A DNA stretch of 19,574 bases from positions 1 to 19,574 of the forward strand of contig JAPVVU010000010.1 in the NCBI GenBank assembly GCA_028571885.1, in the 5' to 3' direction. The number at the start of each line of letters is the position of its first letter. The stretch's first letter is position 1. Positions 7,148-14,865 of this stretch are shown piece by piece. A program made the position numbers and the translations under genes. The stretch is from Gammaproteobacteria bacterium. Lineage in GTDB: Bacteria; Pseudomonadota; Gammaproteobacteria; GRL18. The notes below the pieces were generated by a model. That model made no database searches, had not been told where the DNA came from, and saw nothing but the letters and a program-made list of their open reading frames with translations.

Positions 7148-7258
7148 TCAGAAACCAAATTTAATAACCACAGACACTACCAGTGCAATCGGCAATATAA
7201 AAGCGAGACCGTACAGAGCAGAAAACAGTAATTCATTTTTGTTAATTGAGTTAGACAT
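7148..7258 (-). CDS. 36-aa single-span membrane peptide, second gene of a two-gene operon
   Basis: An open frame of 36 codons whose ATG (7258) lies 6 bases after the stop of the 32-aa gene, so translation is probably coupled; no separate strong ribosome site is seen. The N-terminus MSNSINKNELLFS is polar. A hydrophobic segment of about 20 residues follows (residues 14-32), and the peptide ends KFGF. KNELLFSALYGLAF resembles VKELLFSISLGFAV of the peptide at 5207-5323. A longer plus-strand frame covers this place but has no ribosome site and low-quality content. Function unknown. Confidence 0.5.
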   Translation of the reverse strand: MSNSINKNELLFSALYGLAFILPIALVVSVVIKFGF

Positions 7259-7264
7259 AGCAAT

Positions 7265-7363
7265 TTACACTGGAATATAGACGGCAATCATCAACACTAT
7301 TATCAAAGCAGCGTCAATAAAATAACTATATTCATCGTATAATTTTTTAAAATTAATCTTCAT
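7265..7363 (-). CDS. 32-aa single-span membrane peptide, first gene of a two-gene operon
   Basis: An open frame of 32 codons, ATG at 7363, preceded by AGAGGTG at optimal distance. A basic N-terminus (MKINFKKLYDEY) leads to one membrane segment (FIDAALIIVLMIAVYI), ending PV. A positive N-terminus before a single span suggests N-in topology. It is followed 6 bases later by the 36-aa gene. An FNR-like box stands upstream at 7490-7503. Such tiny proteins often act as accessory subunits or regulators of membrane complexes, but here that is only inference. Confidence 0.5.
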   Translation of the reverse strand: MKINFKKLYDEYSYFIDAALIIVLMIAVYIPV

Positions 7364-7423
7364 ATCACACCTCTCACTTATAAAGAAGAATTGAAAGTAT
7401 ATTCATATTTATATATTAAAATG

Positions 7424-7457
7424 ATAGGGTGATTATTATTAAATGTAAGTGATTACC
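7424..7457 (-). promoter_or_regulatory. Inverted repeat in the leader of the small-peptide operon
   Basis: AGGGTgAT on the left is mirrored by ATtACCCT on the right, over an AT-rich middle of about 18 bases. It lies 61-94 bases before the first ATG, so it could be an operator or a leader hairpin. Confidence 0.3.
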
Positions 7458-7489
7458 CTCACATAGCATTTGAGTTAAATTAAAATTTG

Positions 7490-7503
7490 TTGGTATTTAT
7501 CAA
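7490..7503 (-). promoter_or_regulatory. FNR/DNR-like box upstream of the small-peptide operon
   Basis: On the plus strand it reads TTGGTATTTATCAA, matching TTGAT-N4-ATCAA at 9 of 10 positions. It is nearly identical to the box at 15696-15709. It lies about 130 bases before the operon start. I see no clean -10 at the exact class II position, so the promoter assignment is weaker than for nnrS. Confidence 0.35.
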
Positions 7504-7735
7504 TTAAATGTTATTTACTGTTTAACTAAACAACCAAGCAGGGAAAAACTGACAACATTACAATGATAAAAAAAGGATTTATGTGGTGACTGTTGAGCCT
7601 GATCTATTAACCAGGCAGATTCATGATCGCAGGCCTATGATTGTTGGGAATCAAGCAAGTATAACTGTATAACTAACAGTAAAAGACTGACTAATTCATA
7701 ATGTTATCAGTAAAGTATGACTATTACGTTTAGCT
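7504..7735. other. Gene-free AT-rich stretch
   Basis: No reading frame with a ribosome site was found on either strand. A short pairing GCCTG/CAGGC occurs near 7594-7615. Confidence 0.5.
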
Positions 7736-7951
7736 TCATAAGTTTCTAATTGTCCTTATCAGGTAGCCACAAAAAGCCGAAACCATAATGAGAATTGTGA
7801 TAAAATGGAAAGGACTATCAGCGAAAGTAACCACTTTACTACTATAATTACCTATCAGAGAAAAGATTGGAATTTCATGGGTTACCATCATATAGATTAA
7901 GACGATAGATAGTAATGCAACAAACATTATAAGAATGAACTTTAGTTGCAT
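7736..7951 (-). CDS. 71-aa two-span membrane protein
   Basis: Not recognised. ATG at 7951 is preceded by GGAGGTCAC, a near-perfect ribosome site, which strongly supports that the frame is real. Two hydrophobic segments (about residues 4-23 and 49-66) are joined by a loop containing THEIPIFSLIGNYSSK. The short tail IRTIRNL is basic and likely cytoplasmic, giving both ends inside. Upstream lie a GTCGT/ACGAC mini-hairpin and a 16-bp palindrome that may control it. It has no partner gene in the same direction close by. Function unknown. Confidence 0.6.
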   Translation of the reverse strand: MQLKFILIMFVALLSIVLIYMMVTHEIPIFSLIGNYSSKVVTFADSPFHFITILIMVSAFCGYLIRTIRNL

Positions 7952-8020
7952 GTGACCTCCGGTTTAATGCTCCCTGGTCGTACCACGACATAACTTAAAA
8001 CCATCCATTACTATACTAAA

Positions 8021-8036
8021 CTCATCAATTGATGAG
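8021..8036. promoter_or_regulatory. 16-bp perfect palindrome, likely operator of the 71-aa gene
   Basis: CTCATCAATTGATGAG is its own reverse complement. It sits about 70-85 bases before the ATG at 7951. On the minus strand a -10-like TATAGT begins a few bases downstream, so a regulator bound here would cover the -35/spacer region. Confidence 0.45.
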
Positions 8037-8083
8037 CATATGACTGCAAGTTTTTCTTCATTCATTTAAAAAAAGAACACTTA

Positions 8084-8233
8084 CTAACCAATTTTATTTG
8101 CAAGCCAATTATGAAACAGACAGAAATAATATAATATTCCCCTGATTAAGTAATTTACTGTTAGTGGAGATGAGCGTTTAGATAAGTGGTTAAAACTAAC
8201 TTTCTTGAAAGATTTACAGTCTTTAATCTTCAT
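8084..8233 (-). CDS. Doubtful 49-aa frame in the gap before the tRNA
   Basis: An open frame of 49 codons with ATG at 8233 and a moderately hydrophobic middle (LIRGILYYFCLF) but no clear ribosome site. It begins MKIKDCKSFKKVSF. It may be chance in AT-rich DNA. The rest of 8037-8444 shows no other candidate. Confidence 0.15.
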   Translation of the reverse strand: MKIKDCKSFKKVSFNHLSKRSSPLTVNYLIRGILYYFCLFHNWLANKIG

Positions 8234-8444
8234 GAGTCGATAATACCAAGGATTTTACAGAGAGGATATAGGAATTATGGACAGAATCTAATGATAAATC
8301 ACAACGAGAAAAAGTAATTATATTGCTTAATAAATACTTATTTAATTCTGTGGGTAGGTTTTCGAGTAGGTTATATTCACTCTCACAATAACAGTCAAAA
8401 AGGCACGTTAGAGTAACTTTAATCTATTGATTTTAAAAAGAAAA

Positions 8445-8521
8445 TGGTGGGCCTGGACAGACTCGAACTGTCGACCTGCCGATTATGAGTCGGATGCTCT
8501 AACCAACTGAGCTACAGGCCC
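8445..8521 (-). tRNA. tRNA-Ile2 (anticodon CAU, lysidine-type)
   Basis: A full cloverleaf of 77 nt including an encoded CCA end (8447-8445). The acceptor GGGCCTG (8521-8515) pairs with CAGGCCC. The anticodon CAT is at 8487-8485 in the loop CTCATAA. Both C4-G69 and C5-G68 are present. These are the pairs by which TilS tells tRNA-Ile2 from elongator tRNA-Met (which has U4-A69 and A5-U68 in E. coli), so the gene most likely reads AUA after lysidine modification. Elongator Met is the alternative. Its position just after rpoD is kept in some gammaproteobacteria. Confidence 0.9.
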
Positions 8522-8532
8522 TTATAGGGTTT

Positions 8533-8582
8533 GAATGCAAGGCATTCAAGAAGCTGGGTATTATAAAGGGTTATTTATAATA
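8533..8582 (-). promoter_or_regulatory. Probable promoter and leader hairpin of the tRNA
   Basis: On the minus strand a perfect -10 TATAAT occupies 8565-8560, with a weak -35 TGGTCA 17 bases upstream. The leader then forms a perfect 6-bp hairpin GAATGC-ctt-GCATTC (8547-8533), just before the mature 5' end at 8521. This suggests the tRNA can be made independently of rpoD. Confidence 0.4.
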
Positions 8583-8652
8583 TGACCAGCATCTTAGGGA
8601 AAAATACAATGGTTTGCATTTCTGCAGAGTGAATGACGATTCAGCTAAAGAT

Positions 8653-10491
8653 TTAATCTTCACGCATAAAGCTGCGTAACATTTCTGAACGAGTTGGATG
8701 ACGCAGTTTGCGTAATGCTTTAGCTTCAATCTGACGAATACGTTCACGTGTGACATCAAATTGCTTGCCTACTTCTTCCAAGGTATGATCAGTATTCATA
8801 TCAATGCCAAAACGCATTCTCAGTACTTTAGATTCTCTCGCGGTTAAGCCTTCTAAAATATTCTTTGTCGCACTTTTCAGACCCGTTGTATTGGCTGTTT
8901 CTGCTGGTGACTGTATGTTTTGATCTTCGATGAAATCACCCAGATGTGAATCTTCATCATCACCAATAGGTGTTTCCATTGAAATAGGCTCTTTGGCAAT
9001 TTTCAGCACTTTACGAACCTTATCTTCCGGCATTTCCATTTTTTCAGCCAGTTCTTCAGGTGTCGCTTCGCGGCCTTTTTCCTGTAACAGCTGCCTGGAA
9101 ACACGATTCAATTTATTGATGGTTTCAATCATGTGTACCGGTATACGAATGGTGCGAGCCTGATCGGCAATAGAACGGGTAATTGCCTGACGAATCCACC
9201 AGGTAGCATAGGTAGAAAACTTGTAACCACGACGGTATTCAAACTTATCAACCGCTTTCATAAGACCAATATTACCTTCCTGAATAAGATCCAGGAATTG
9301 CAAACCACGGTTAGTATATTTTTTCGCAATAGAAATAACCAGACGCAGATTTGCCTCAACCATTTCTTTCTTAGCGCGGCGAGCTTTTGCTTCACCAATA
9401 GACATTTGTCGGTTAATGTCTTTTATACCAGAGATGCTCATACGGCATTCAACGCCGATTGCAACCAGTTTCCTCTGGGCTTTGCGAATTTCATCGGCAT
9501 GTTCTTTGAGCACTTCTGAATAGGTATCACCCTTTTCAATATGCGTATCTAACCAGGTCATGTCCGTTTCATTATAAGGGAAAGAAGTAATAAATTCTTT
9601 TCTGGGCATATGCGCTTTATCGACGCATGCTGTGAGAATAATTTTTTCATGCATGCGAACACGCTCAATTAAAGAGCGTAAAGCTGCAACCATGCGATCA
9701 TTTAACTTATGAGTACGCTTCAACTTCATGAAGGCATCGGCCATCTCTTTACGCAAGTCTTTGCAATTCTCGCTGTCGTAATTATCTTTTTTTTCAGCGC
9801 ACAATAATTTTTCGTTCAGACTACGAATTAAAGCAAAGTGTTCTTTGACCAGCTCCATGTCTGGACCAATGGGCTCATTGTTTTCTTCGTCATCATCATC
9901 ATCGTCTTTTGAATCATTAGGGGTTGAAGCAGGATTTGCCAGCAAATGATCTTCAACGTCTTCTTCATCCAGTAATGCGAAGCCAGTACCGCTAAGAATA
10001 TCGGTAATTTTACGCTCTTCACGTTCAACTTTTTCATATTCAGTGATTAAAAGGCTGATAGTGGCAGGATAGGAAGCTAAAGCACAATGCATTTGCTTCA
10101 TGCCTTCTTCAATTCGCTTGGCGATTTTAATTTCACCCTGACGGGTAAGCAGTTCAACCGATCCCATTTCACGCATATACATACGTACCGGATCAGTCGT
10201 ACGACCAAATTCAGTATCCATTGAAGCCAAAGCCGCAGCAGCTTCTTCAACGGCATCATCATCAGTGGTATCCGTTGACGAACCTTCAACAATCAAGTCA
10301 TCTGCATCAGGTGCAACTTCCACGACCTTGATACCCATATCATTTATCATCGCAATGATGTCTTCGATCTGTTCTGGTTCCAGAATATCGTTAGGCAGGT
10401 GATCATTTACTTCTGCGTAGGTCAGGTAACCCTGTTCCTTACCACGAGCAATAAGAATTTTTATTTTAGATTGTTGAGTATTTTGATCCAT
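8653..10491 (-). CDS. rpoD: RNA polymerase primary sigma factor (sigma-70)
   Basis: A 612-aa housekeeping sigma factor that directs RNA polymerase to -10/-35 promoters. Region 1.1 covers about residues 1-80 and region 1.2 begins at TDPVRMYMREMG (about 99). A non-conserved region follows, with an acidic run of Asp encoded by an ATC-repeat tract. Region 2 starts near residue 377 (ANLRLVISIAKKY, FLDLIQEGNIGLMKAVDKF, YATWWIRQAITR). Region 4.2 near the C-terminus has VTRERIRQIEAKALRKL. Length is normal (613 in E. coli). The start is set at ATG 10491 because AAGAGGT stands just before it; an upstream in-frame codon would add 10 residues with no support. Last gene of the macromolecular-synthesis operon. 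Confidence 0.98.
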   Translation of the reverse strand: MDQNTQQSKIKILIARGKEQGYLTYAEVNDHLPNDILEPEQIEDIIAMINDMGIKVVEVAPDADDLIVEGSSTDTTDDDAVEEAAAALASMDTEFGRTTDPVRMYMREMGSVELLTRQGEIKIAKRIEEGMKQMHCALASYPATISLLITEYEKVEREERKITDILSGTGFALLDEEDVEDHLLANPASTPNDSKDDDDDDEENNEPIGPDMELVKEHFALIRSLNEKLLCAEKKDNYDSENCKDLRKEMADAFMKLKRTHKLNDRMVAALRSLIERVRMHEKIILTACVDKAHMPRKEFITSFPYNETDMTWLDTHIEKGDTYSEVLKEHADEIRKAQRKLVAIGVECRMSISGIKDINRQMSIGEAKARRAKKEMVEANLRLVISIAKKYTNRGLQFLDLIQEGNIGLMKAVDKFEYRRGYKFSTYATWWIRQAITRSIADQARTIRIPVHMIETINKLNRVSRQLLQEKGREATPEELAEKMEMPEDKVRKVLKIAKEPISMETPIGDDEDSHLGDFIEDQNIQSPAETANTTGLKSATKNILEGLTARESKVLRMRFGIDMNTDHTLEEVGKQFDVTRERIRQIEAKALRKLRHPTRSEMLRSFMRED

Positions 10492-10637
10492 AGACCTCTT
10501 GATCCGTAAAAAAAGTATCATTGCCCATTACTATAAAACGATAGAAACGAGCAATAAAAAGTTCCGCGAGATAACTTGCTATTTTAACATATTAAGTGCG
10601 ATTCTGCGAGAGCAGCTAAGTAAAATTCCAGTTATAA

Positions 10638-10666
10638 TTTATAAAAAAGTTCTATTCAGTTCACAA
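10638..10666 (-). promoter_or_regulatory. Internal promoter for rpoD
   Basis: On the minus strand TTGTGA (10666-10661) and TATAAA (10643-10638) are 17 bases apart, in the 250-base gap between dnaG and rpoD. The leader would be about 140 nt. An internal rpoD promoter, including heat-shock promoters inside dnaG, is known from E. coli. Confidence 0.45.
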
Positions 10667-10741
10667 AAGTGATAAAAACAAATCACTCTGAAGTAAAAAA
10701 ATTGCTTTCCCGGACTCCTGACAAGAGACCCGGTATGTAAT

Positions 10742-12547
10742 TTATCCTGACTTCAATGCTATGAGTAATTGTACATATTCGCTTTTTTCAGATTTATTCA
10801 GACCCTGTTGTCTTTCTTTACGCTGTAACTGTGTAAAGCGCTGCTGCTGATATTGGCGCGTAAATAATTGCAAAAGTTCATCAAATTCACAGCTGATTGC
10901 CTGTTCATCATCGATCAATAAACGTTCTGACGCTAATTCGGTAAGAAACTGATGTTGCTCAGTATTTTGCCAGTTTGCCAAGACCCTCGCCATTGTTAAA
11001 TGGGGGTCATTCTGAAGCAAATCAAGTAATTGCATAAAAACACTGATATCTGCAAGTTCCAATGATGCAAAACGTCCCGGATCACCTGCTTTTTCTGCCA
11101 GATAAGGATGCTGCAGTAAGTAAGCAATTGCTTTTTTTACTGGTGATGGTCCCTGTTGCTGTATACGGGCGGAACTGTGATTAAATCTTTTTTCCCTTGA
11201 TACAGTAGACGCAACTGAAGCAGATTTTATTCCCAGCAGAGGGAGTAAACTTGTCTGATCAATTTCTGCCAATTCTGATAAGCGGGCAATCATTAATGTT
11301 TGAAAGGCACCTTCCTGAATTTTTTCCAGATAGGGCTTACTGAGATCGATGAGTTTAGAGCGTCCATCAAGCGATTCCATATTGACCTGCTGCATTAAGT
11401 TATCAAAAAAGAATTCTGAAAACGTCATGGCCTTATCCATTTCTGCTTCAAAACCGGCCTTTCCTTTTTGACGCACAAGGGTATCGGGATCTTCACCATC
11501 AGGCAAAAACATAAAACGGGCCTGTTTACCCGGTTTAATAGCAGGCAAGGCATTATTCATTGCACGCCAGGCTGCATCCCTGCCCGCCCGATCACCATCA
11601 AAACAAAAAAAGACGTCATCACAAAGACGAAATAGCTTTTGCAAATGTTCGGCTGTTGTTGCTGTACCAAGGGTTGCCACACTATAATTGACACCAAACT
11701 GCGCCAGTGACACAACATCCATGTAGCCTTCAACCACTAGAATTCGTTCTATTTTACGTAATGCTTGTTTGAGTTCAAAAAGACCATAAAGTTCCTGCCC
11801 TTTATGAAATAAACGCGTTTCTGGTGAATTAAGATATTTTGGTTTGCCATCGCCCAGAATTCGTCCGCCAAATGCAATGGTTCGCCCTCTTCTATCACGA
11901 ATGGGGAACATGAGCCGCTCTCTGAAGCGATCATACCAGGGGGCTTTTGATGAGCTGGCAGCAGCACCATCTTCATCACGCTTAATCAGCATTCCGGTGT
12001 CAAACAAAGCTTGTATTTTTTTCTGATCACCTGCGCCGATGACATTGAGCACATTGTCCCAACCCGGTGGTGAAAATCCCATACCAAATGTTTTTATGAC
12101 CTCCGGACTTAATCCACGCTGTTTAACATAGTCCTGAACTTGCTGGGATTTAGGGTGATGAGTAAGCTGATATTGATAATAGTTTGACACTTGATCCAGG
12201 AGTTCAAACTGCTCAGGTGCCTGTTTCTGAGGTTCATTTGTGTAAGCAATCTTAGGTACTTGCAAGCCAGCCATTTGCGCCAGCTCTTCAATGGCTTCAA
12301 CAAAACTTTGATGCTCATACTCCATTAGAAAACGGATGGCATCACCACTCGCACCGCAGCCAAAGCAATGATAAAACTGTTTTGGCTGGCTGACGCTAAA
12401 AGACGGTGTTTTTTCACCATGAAATGGACAGCAGGCCATATGGTTACTGCCTGAACGTTTAAGCGGTACGCGAGTATCAATCAGTTCGACAATATCGGTG
12501 TATGCCAAAACTTCATCAATAAATTCTCTGGGGATTGTTCCAGCCAT
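10742..12547 (-). CDS. dnaG: DNA primase
   Basis: A 601-aa primase that makes RNA primers for replication. The N-terminal CHC2 zinc finger has Cys40, His43, Cys61 and Cys64 (CCPFHGEKTPSF, YHCFGCGASGD). The catalytic core includes RFRERLMFPI and GRTIAFGGRIL. The TOPRIM fold has VVEGYMDVVSL (about residue 270) and CFDGDRAGRDA (about 313), carrying the acidic metal-binding residues. The C-terminal third is the less conserved helicase-binding domain that contacts DnaB. Slightly longer than E. coli DnaG (581). The ATG has no strong ribosome site, in keeping with low primase expression in this operon. It lies between yqeY and rpoD. Confidence 0.97.
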   Translation of the reverse strand: MAGTIPREFIDEVLAYTDIVELIDTRVPLKRSGSNHMACCPFHGEKTPSFSVSQPKQFYHCFGCGASGDAIRFLMEYEHQSFVEAIEELAQMAGLQVPKIAYTNEPQKQAPEQFELLDQVSNYYQYQLTHHPKSQQVQDYVKQRGLSPEVIKTFGMGFSPPGWDNVLNVIGAGDQKKIQALFDTGMLIKRDEDGAAASSSKAPWYDRFRERLMFPIRDRRGRTIAFGGRILGDGKPKYLNSPETRLFHKGQELYGLFELKQALRKIERILVVEGYMDVVSLAQFGVNYSVATLGTATTAEHLQKLFRLCDDVFFCFDGDRAGRDAAWRAMNNALPAIKPGKQARFMFLPDGEDPDTLVRQKGKAGFEAEMDKAMTFSEFFFDNLMQQVNMESLDGRSKLIDLSKPYLEKIQEGAFQTLMIARLSELAEIDQTSLLPLLGIKSASVASTVSREKRFNHSSARIQQQGPSPVKKAIAYLLQHPYLAEKAGDPGRFASLELADISVFMQLLDLLQNDPHLTMARVLANWQNTEQHQFLTELASERLLIDDEQAISCEFDELLQLFTRQYQQQRFTQLQRKERQQGLNKSEKSEYVQLLIALKSG

Positions 12548-12643
12548 GAATAACCATTATTTAAAATAAATTACGATGTAATGTTTATATTTGAACGGGG
12601 TATAGCTGAGTGGCGCTTGTGTCTGGAGTATTAAGACTCTTTA

Positions 12644-13093
12644 TTAAGACAATCGCTGTTTGATAAGGGTGCTCACTTGTGACATATCGCCTCGTCCCTG
12701 TACTTTAGGTTTGAGCATGCCCATCACTTTTCCCATATCTTTCATTGACTGAGCACCAGTTGTACTGATGGCTTCTTCAATTAGCTGGGCTATTTCTGCT
12801 TCGGTTAAAGCAACGGGAAGATATTCCTGGAGTATGCCCATCTCCATTTCTTCTTTTTCAGCCAGATCGATACGATCGGCATCTCGAAACTGCTGGGCAG
12901 AGTCCCGTCGCTGTTTAACCAGCTTGTCTAATATCGCCAGAATCTGGGGATCATCAAGCTCAATTTGTTCATCTATTTCGCGCTGTTTAACAACGGCTAT
13001 GGTGCCACGAATAACAAGCAGGCGGTCTTTTTCTTTAGCCCGCATGGCGTTTTTCATATCATCCTGAAGACGAGACTTTAGAGTCTGGCTCAT
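12644..13093 (-). CDS. yqeY: GatB/YqeY domain-containing protein
   Basis: A 149-aa protein made only of the YqeY domain. It starts MSQTLKSRLQDDMKNAMRAK, has the family motif LVIRGTIAVVKQREID and ends with DMGKVMGMLKPKVQGRGDMS. The domain also forms the tail of the GatB subunit of tRNA amidotransferase and is thought to bind tRNA; the free-standing protein has no settled function. It stands between rpsU and dnaG, a common place for it in gammaproteobacteria outside the enterics. The ribosome site is weak. Confidence 0.92.
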   Translation of the reverse strand: MSQTLKSRLQDDMKNAMRAKEKDRLLVIRGTIAVVKQREIDEQIELDDPQILAILDKLVKQRRDSAQQFRDADRIDLAEKEEMEMGILQEYLPVALTEAEIAQLIEEAISTTGAQSMKDMGKVMGMLKPKVQGRGDMSQVSTLIKQRLS

Positions 13094-13166
13094 ATTTTAT
13101 AGCTCATATCTGTTTTGCGAAACTTACAACAATTTTTTACAGCAATCTTTTAAAACAATCTTTTTT

Positions 13167-13197
13167 AAAAAAAGTTAAAACAAGGTGTATCTTGTTT
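13167..13197 (-). terminator. Terminator/attenuator between rpsU and yqeY-dnaG
   Basis: On the minus strand AAACAAG (13197-13191) pairs with CTTGTTT (13184-13178) over a 6-base loop, then TAACTTTTTTT. The stem is weak in GC, so partial readthrough is likely. E. coli has a terminator at the same place in this operon that sets the high S21 to low primase ratio. Confidence 0.65.
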
Positions 13198-13202
13198 CTA
13201 CT

Positions 13203-13418
13203 TTAGTACATGCGTTTACGACGGCCAATATCACGAGACTGCTTTTTCTGCCAGCGTTTAACGGCAGCGGCTGCTTTACGTTTACGAACAGCTGTAGGCT
13301 TTTCATAATGTTCACGACGGCGAACTTCTGATAAAACACCTGCTTTTTCACAAGAACGTTTGAAACGACGTAATGCAACGTCAAATGGCTCGTTTTCTTT
13401 AATCTTAACCGATGGCAT
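13203..13418 (-). CDS. rpsU: 30S ribosomal protein S21
   Basis: A 71-aa basic protein with all the family marks: MPSVKIKENEPFDVALRRFK at the start, CEKAGVLSEVRRREHYEKP in the middle, and an Arg/Lys-rich tail RWQKKQSRDIGRRKRMY. S21 binds the 30S platform near the 3' end of 16S rRNA and assists initiation. Two AGGAG-type sites stand before the ATG, fitting high expression. First gene of the macromolecular-synthesis operon, divergent from tsaD. Confidence 0.98.
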   Translation of the reverse strand: MPSVKIKENEPFDVALRRFKRSCEKAGVLSEVRRREHYEKPTAVRKRKAAAAVKRWQKKQSRDIGRRKRMY

Positions 13419-13464
13419 GTAGACTCCTAGCTCCTACCAAAATGAATAATTGACTCAATTTCTT

Positions 13465-13493
13465 AATATCTATCTCTTAATATTAAGTGTCAT
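13465..13493 (-). promoter_or_regulatory. Main promoter of the rpsU-yqeY-dnaG-rpoD operon
   Basis: On the minus strand ATGACA (13493-13488) and GATATT (13470-13465) are 17 bases apart. The whole 12-bp perfect palindrome CTTAATATTAAG (13476-13487) lies within the spacer. The start of transcription would be about 40 bases before rpsU. No LexA-type box is visible. Confidence 0.45.
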
Positions 13494-13679
13494 GCGTTCT
13501 ATTTTTATTAGCTAATAAGCAAATATAATCTGACCAGGAACGCAGAGACGGGATCATACTCTTACCAGAGAATAAATGCAAAAGTTCTTTCTCTTTTTAT
13601 CCCCCAAATTTAACTAACTAAAGTGTAATTTCGTGTAATTTCACTTGAAAGCACCTGCTATTGAGTAGACAATACCGGC

Positions 13680-14702
13680 ATGAAAGTATTAGGTATTGAA
13701 ACATCCTGTGATGAAACAGGCATTGCAATCTATGATGACCAGCAGGGCTTATTGGCTGAAGCACTCTATAGCCAGATAGCATTACATGCGGATTATGGCG
13801 GTGTGGTGCCTGAACTGGCTTCCAGAGATCATGTGCAGCGTATCATTCCCCTCATCGATCAAGTCATGAAACAGGCTGAATGTCAGCCTGAAGACATTGA
13901 TGGCATTGCCTACACCGCCGGCCCCGGTTTAATGGGGGCTTTAATGGTTGGTGCCGCTGTCGGCCGCTCCCTGGCATGGACCTGGAAATGTCCCAGCATT
14001 GGCGTTCATCATATGGAAGGCCACTTATTAGCCCCCATGCTGGAAGAAAACACACCTGATTTCCCTTTTCTGGCGTTATTAGTTTCTGGCGGCCACACCT
14101 TATTGGTGGATGTCTCAGGCATTGGCCAATATAAGATAATCGGTGAATCTCTGGATGATGCAGTGGGTGAAGCCTTTGATAAAACAGCCAAAATGCTGGG
14201 GCTGGGCTACCCTGGAGGGCCGATTATTTCTGAGCTTGCGCTCAATGGCAAGACTGATCGCTATAAATTCCCTCGCCCTATGGTGAATCGTCCCGGACTG
14301 GATATGAGCTTTAGCGGTTTAAAAACATTTGTTTTAAATACCTGGACTGAATCTGATAAAACAGTACAAACTAAAGCCGATATTGCCTATGCTTTCCAGG
14401 AAGCGGTTGTGGACACTCTGGCCATAAAATGCAAGCGGGCTTTAAAAGAAACCGGTCATCAACGGCTGGTTATTGCTGGTGGTGTGAGTGCCAATAAGCG
14501 CCTTCGTTCGCGACTGGCCGAATTAGCCAAAACAAGTTCTGTCGCTGTGTTTTATCCAAAACATGAGTTTTGTACTGATAACGGTGCCATGATTGCCTAT
14601 GCTGGCTTACAACGATTAAGTGCAGGTGAAAAAGATGGGGATGGATTTTCCGCAACGCCCCGGTGGCCTCTGGGTGATTTGCAAGCCCCCGGCCTCAGCT
14701 AA
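13680..14702 (+). CDS. tsaD: tRNA N6-threonylcarbamoyladenosine synthase component TsaD
   Basis: A 340-aa ASKHA-fold enzyme that, with TsaB and TsaE, transfers threonylcarbamoyl from TsaC product to A37 of ANN-decoding tRNAs. Seen: MKVLGIETSCDETGIAIYD (phosphate-binding start), the metal-site HHMEGH (His111 and His115), SGGHT (136-140), IAGGVSANKRLR, and CTDNGAMIAYAG with metal ligand Asp300. Length matches E. coli (337). The start is fixed by the family N-terminus although no clear ribosome site precedes it. Divergent from rpsU, the usual gammaproteobacterial arrangement. Its stop is followed after 2 bases by a long inverted-repeat element that can serve as terminator. Confidence 0.98.
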   Translation: MKVLGIETSCDETGIAIYDDQQGLLAEALYSQIALHADYGGVVPELASRDHVQRIIPLIDQVMKQAECQPEDIDGIAYTAGPGLMGALMVGAAVGRSLAWTWKCPSIGVHHMEGHLLAPMLEENTPDFPFLALLVSGGHTLLVDVSGIGQYKIIGESLDDAVGEAFDKTAKMLGLGYPGGPIISELALNGKTDRYKFPRPMVNRPGLDMSFSGLKTFVLNTWTESDKTVQTKADIAYAFQEAVVDTLAIKCKRALKETGHQRLVIAGGVSANKRLRSRLAELAKTSSVAVFYPKHEFCTDNGAMIAYAGLQRLSAGEKDGDGFSATPRWPLGDLQAPGLS

Positions 14703-14704
14703 CC

Positions 14705-14865
14705 AGGGGCTGTTGATCTTTCAGATGTTAGACTGATTTTGAGAAAATTTTAGCACTGACAAGGCATTTTTTACGTATCAATGCATTCCATTGATAGTAA
14801 AAAATAACGCAGGCAGGGCTAAAATTAGCCAAAATCAGACAATAGATGAAAGATCAACAGCCCCT
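14705..14865. mobile_element. MITE-like 161-bp inverted repeat between tsaD and plsY
   Basis: The ends AGGGGCTGTTGATCTTTCA (14705-14723) and its exact complement (14847-14865) are 19 bp. Matching continues inward almost to the centre (CTGATTTTG, AATTTTAGC, ATTTTTTAC, TATCAATG), so the whole element can fold into one long hairpin. It has no coding capacity. It fills the space between two convergent genes and ends inside the plsY stop codon. No clear target duplication is seen. It probably acts as a two-way terminator. Confidence 0.7.

Noticed and set aside
7017..7280. 87-codon plus-strand frame
   Set aside because: No ribosome site; it starts near a palindrome and terminator-like hairpin and lies antisense to the 36-aa peptide gene, which is tightly coupled to a gene with a strong ribosome site.
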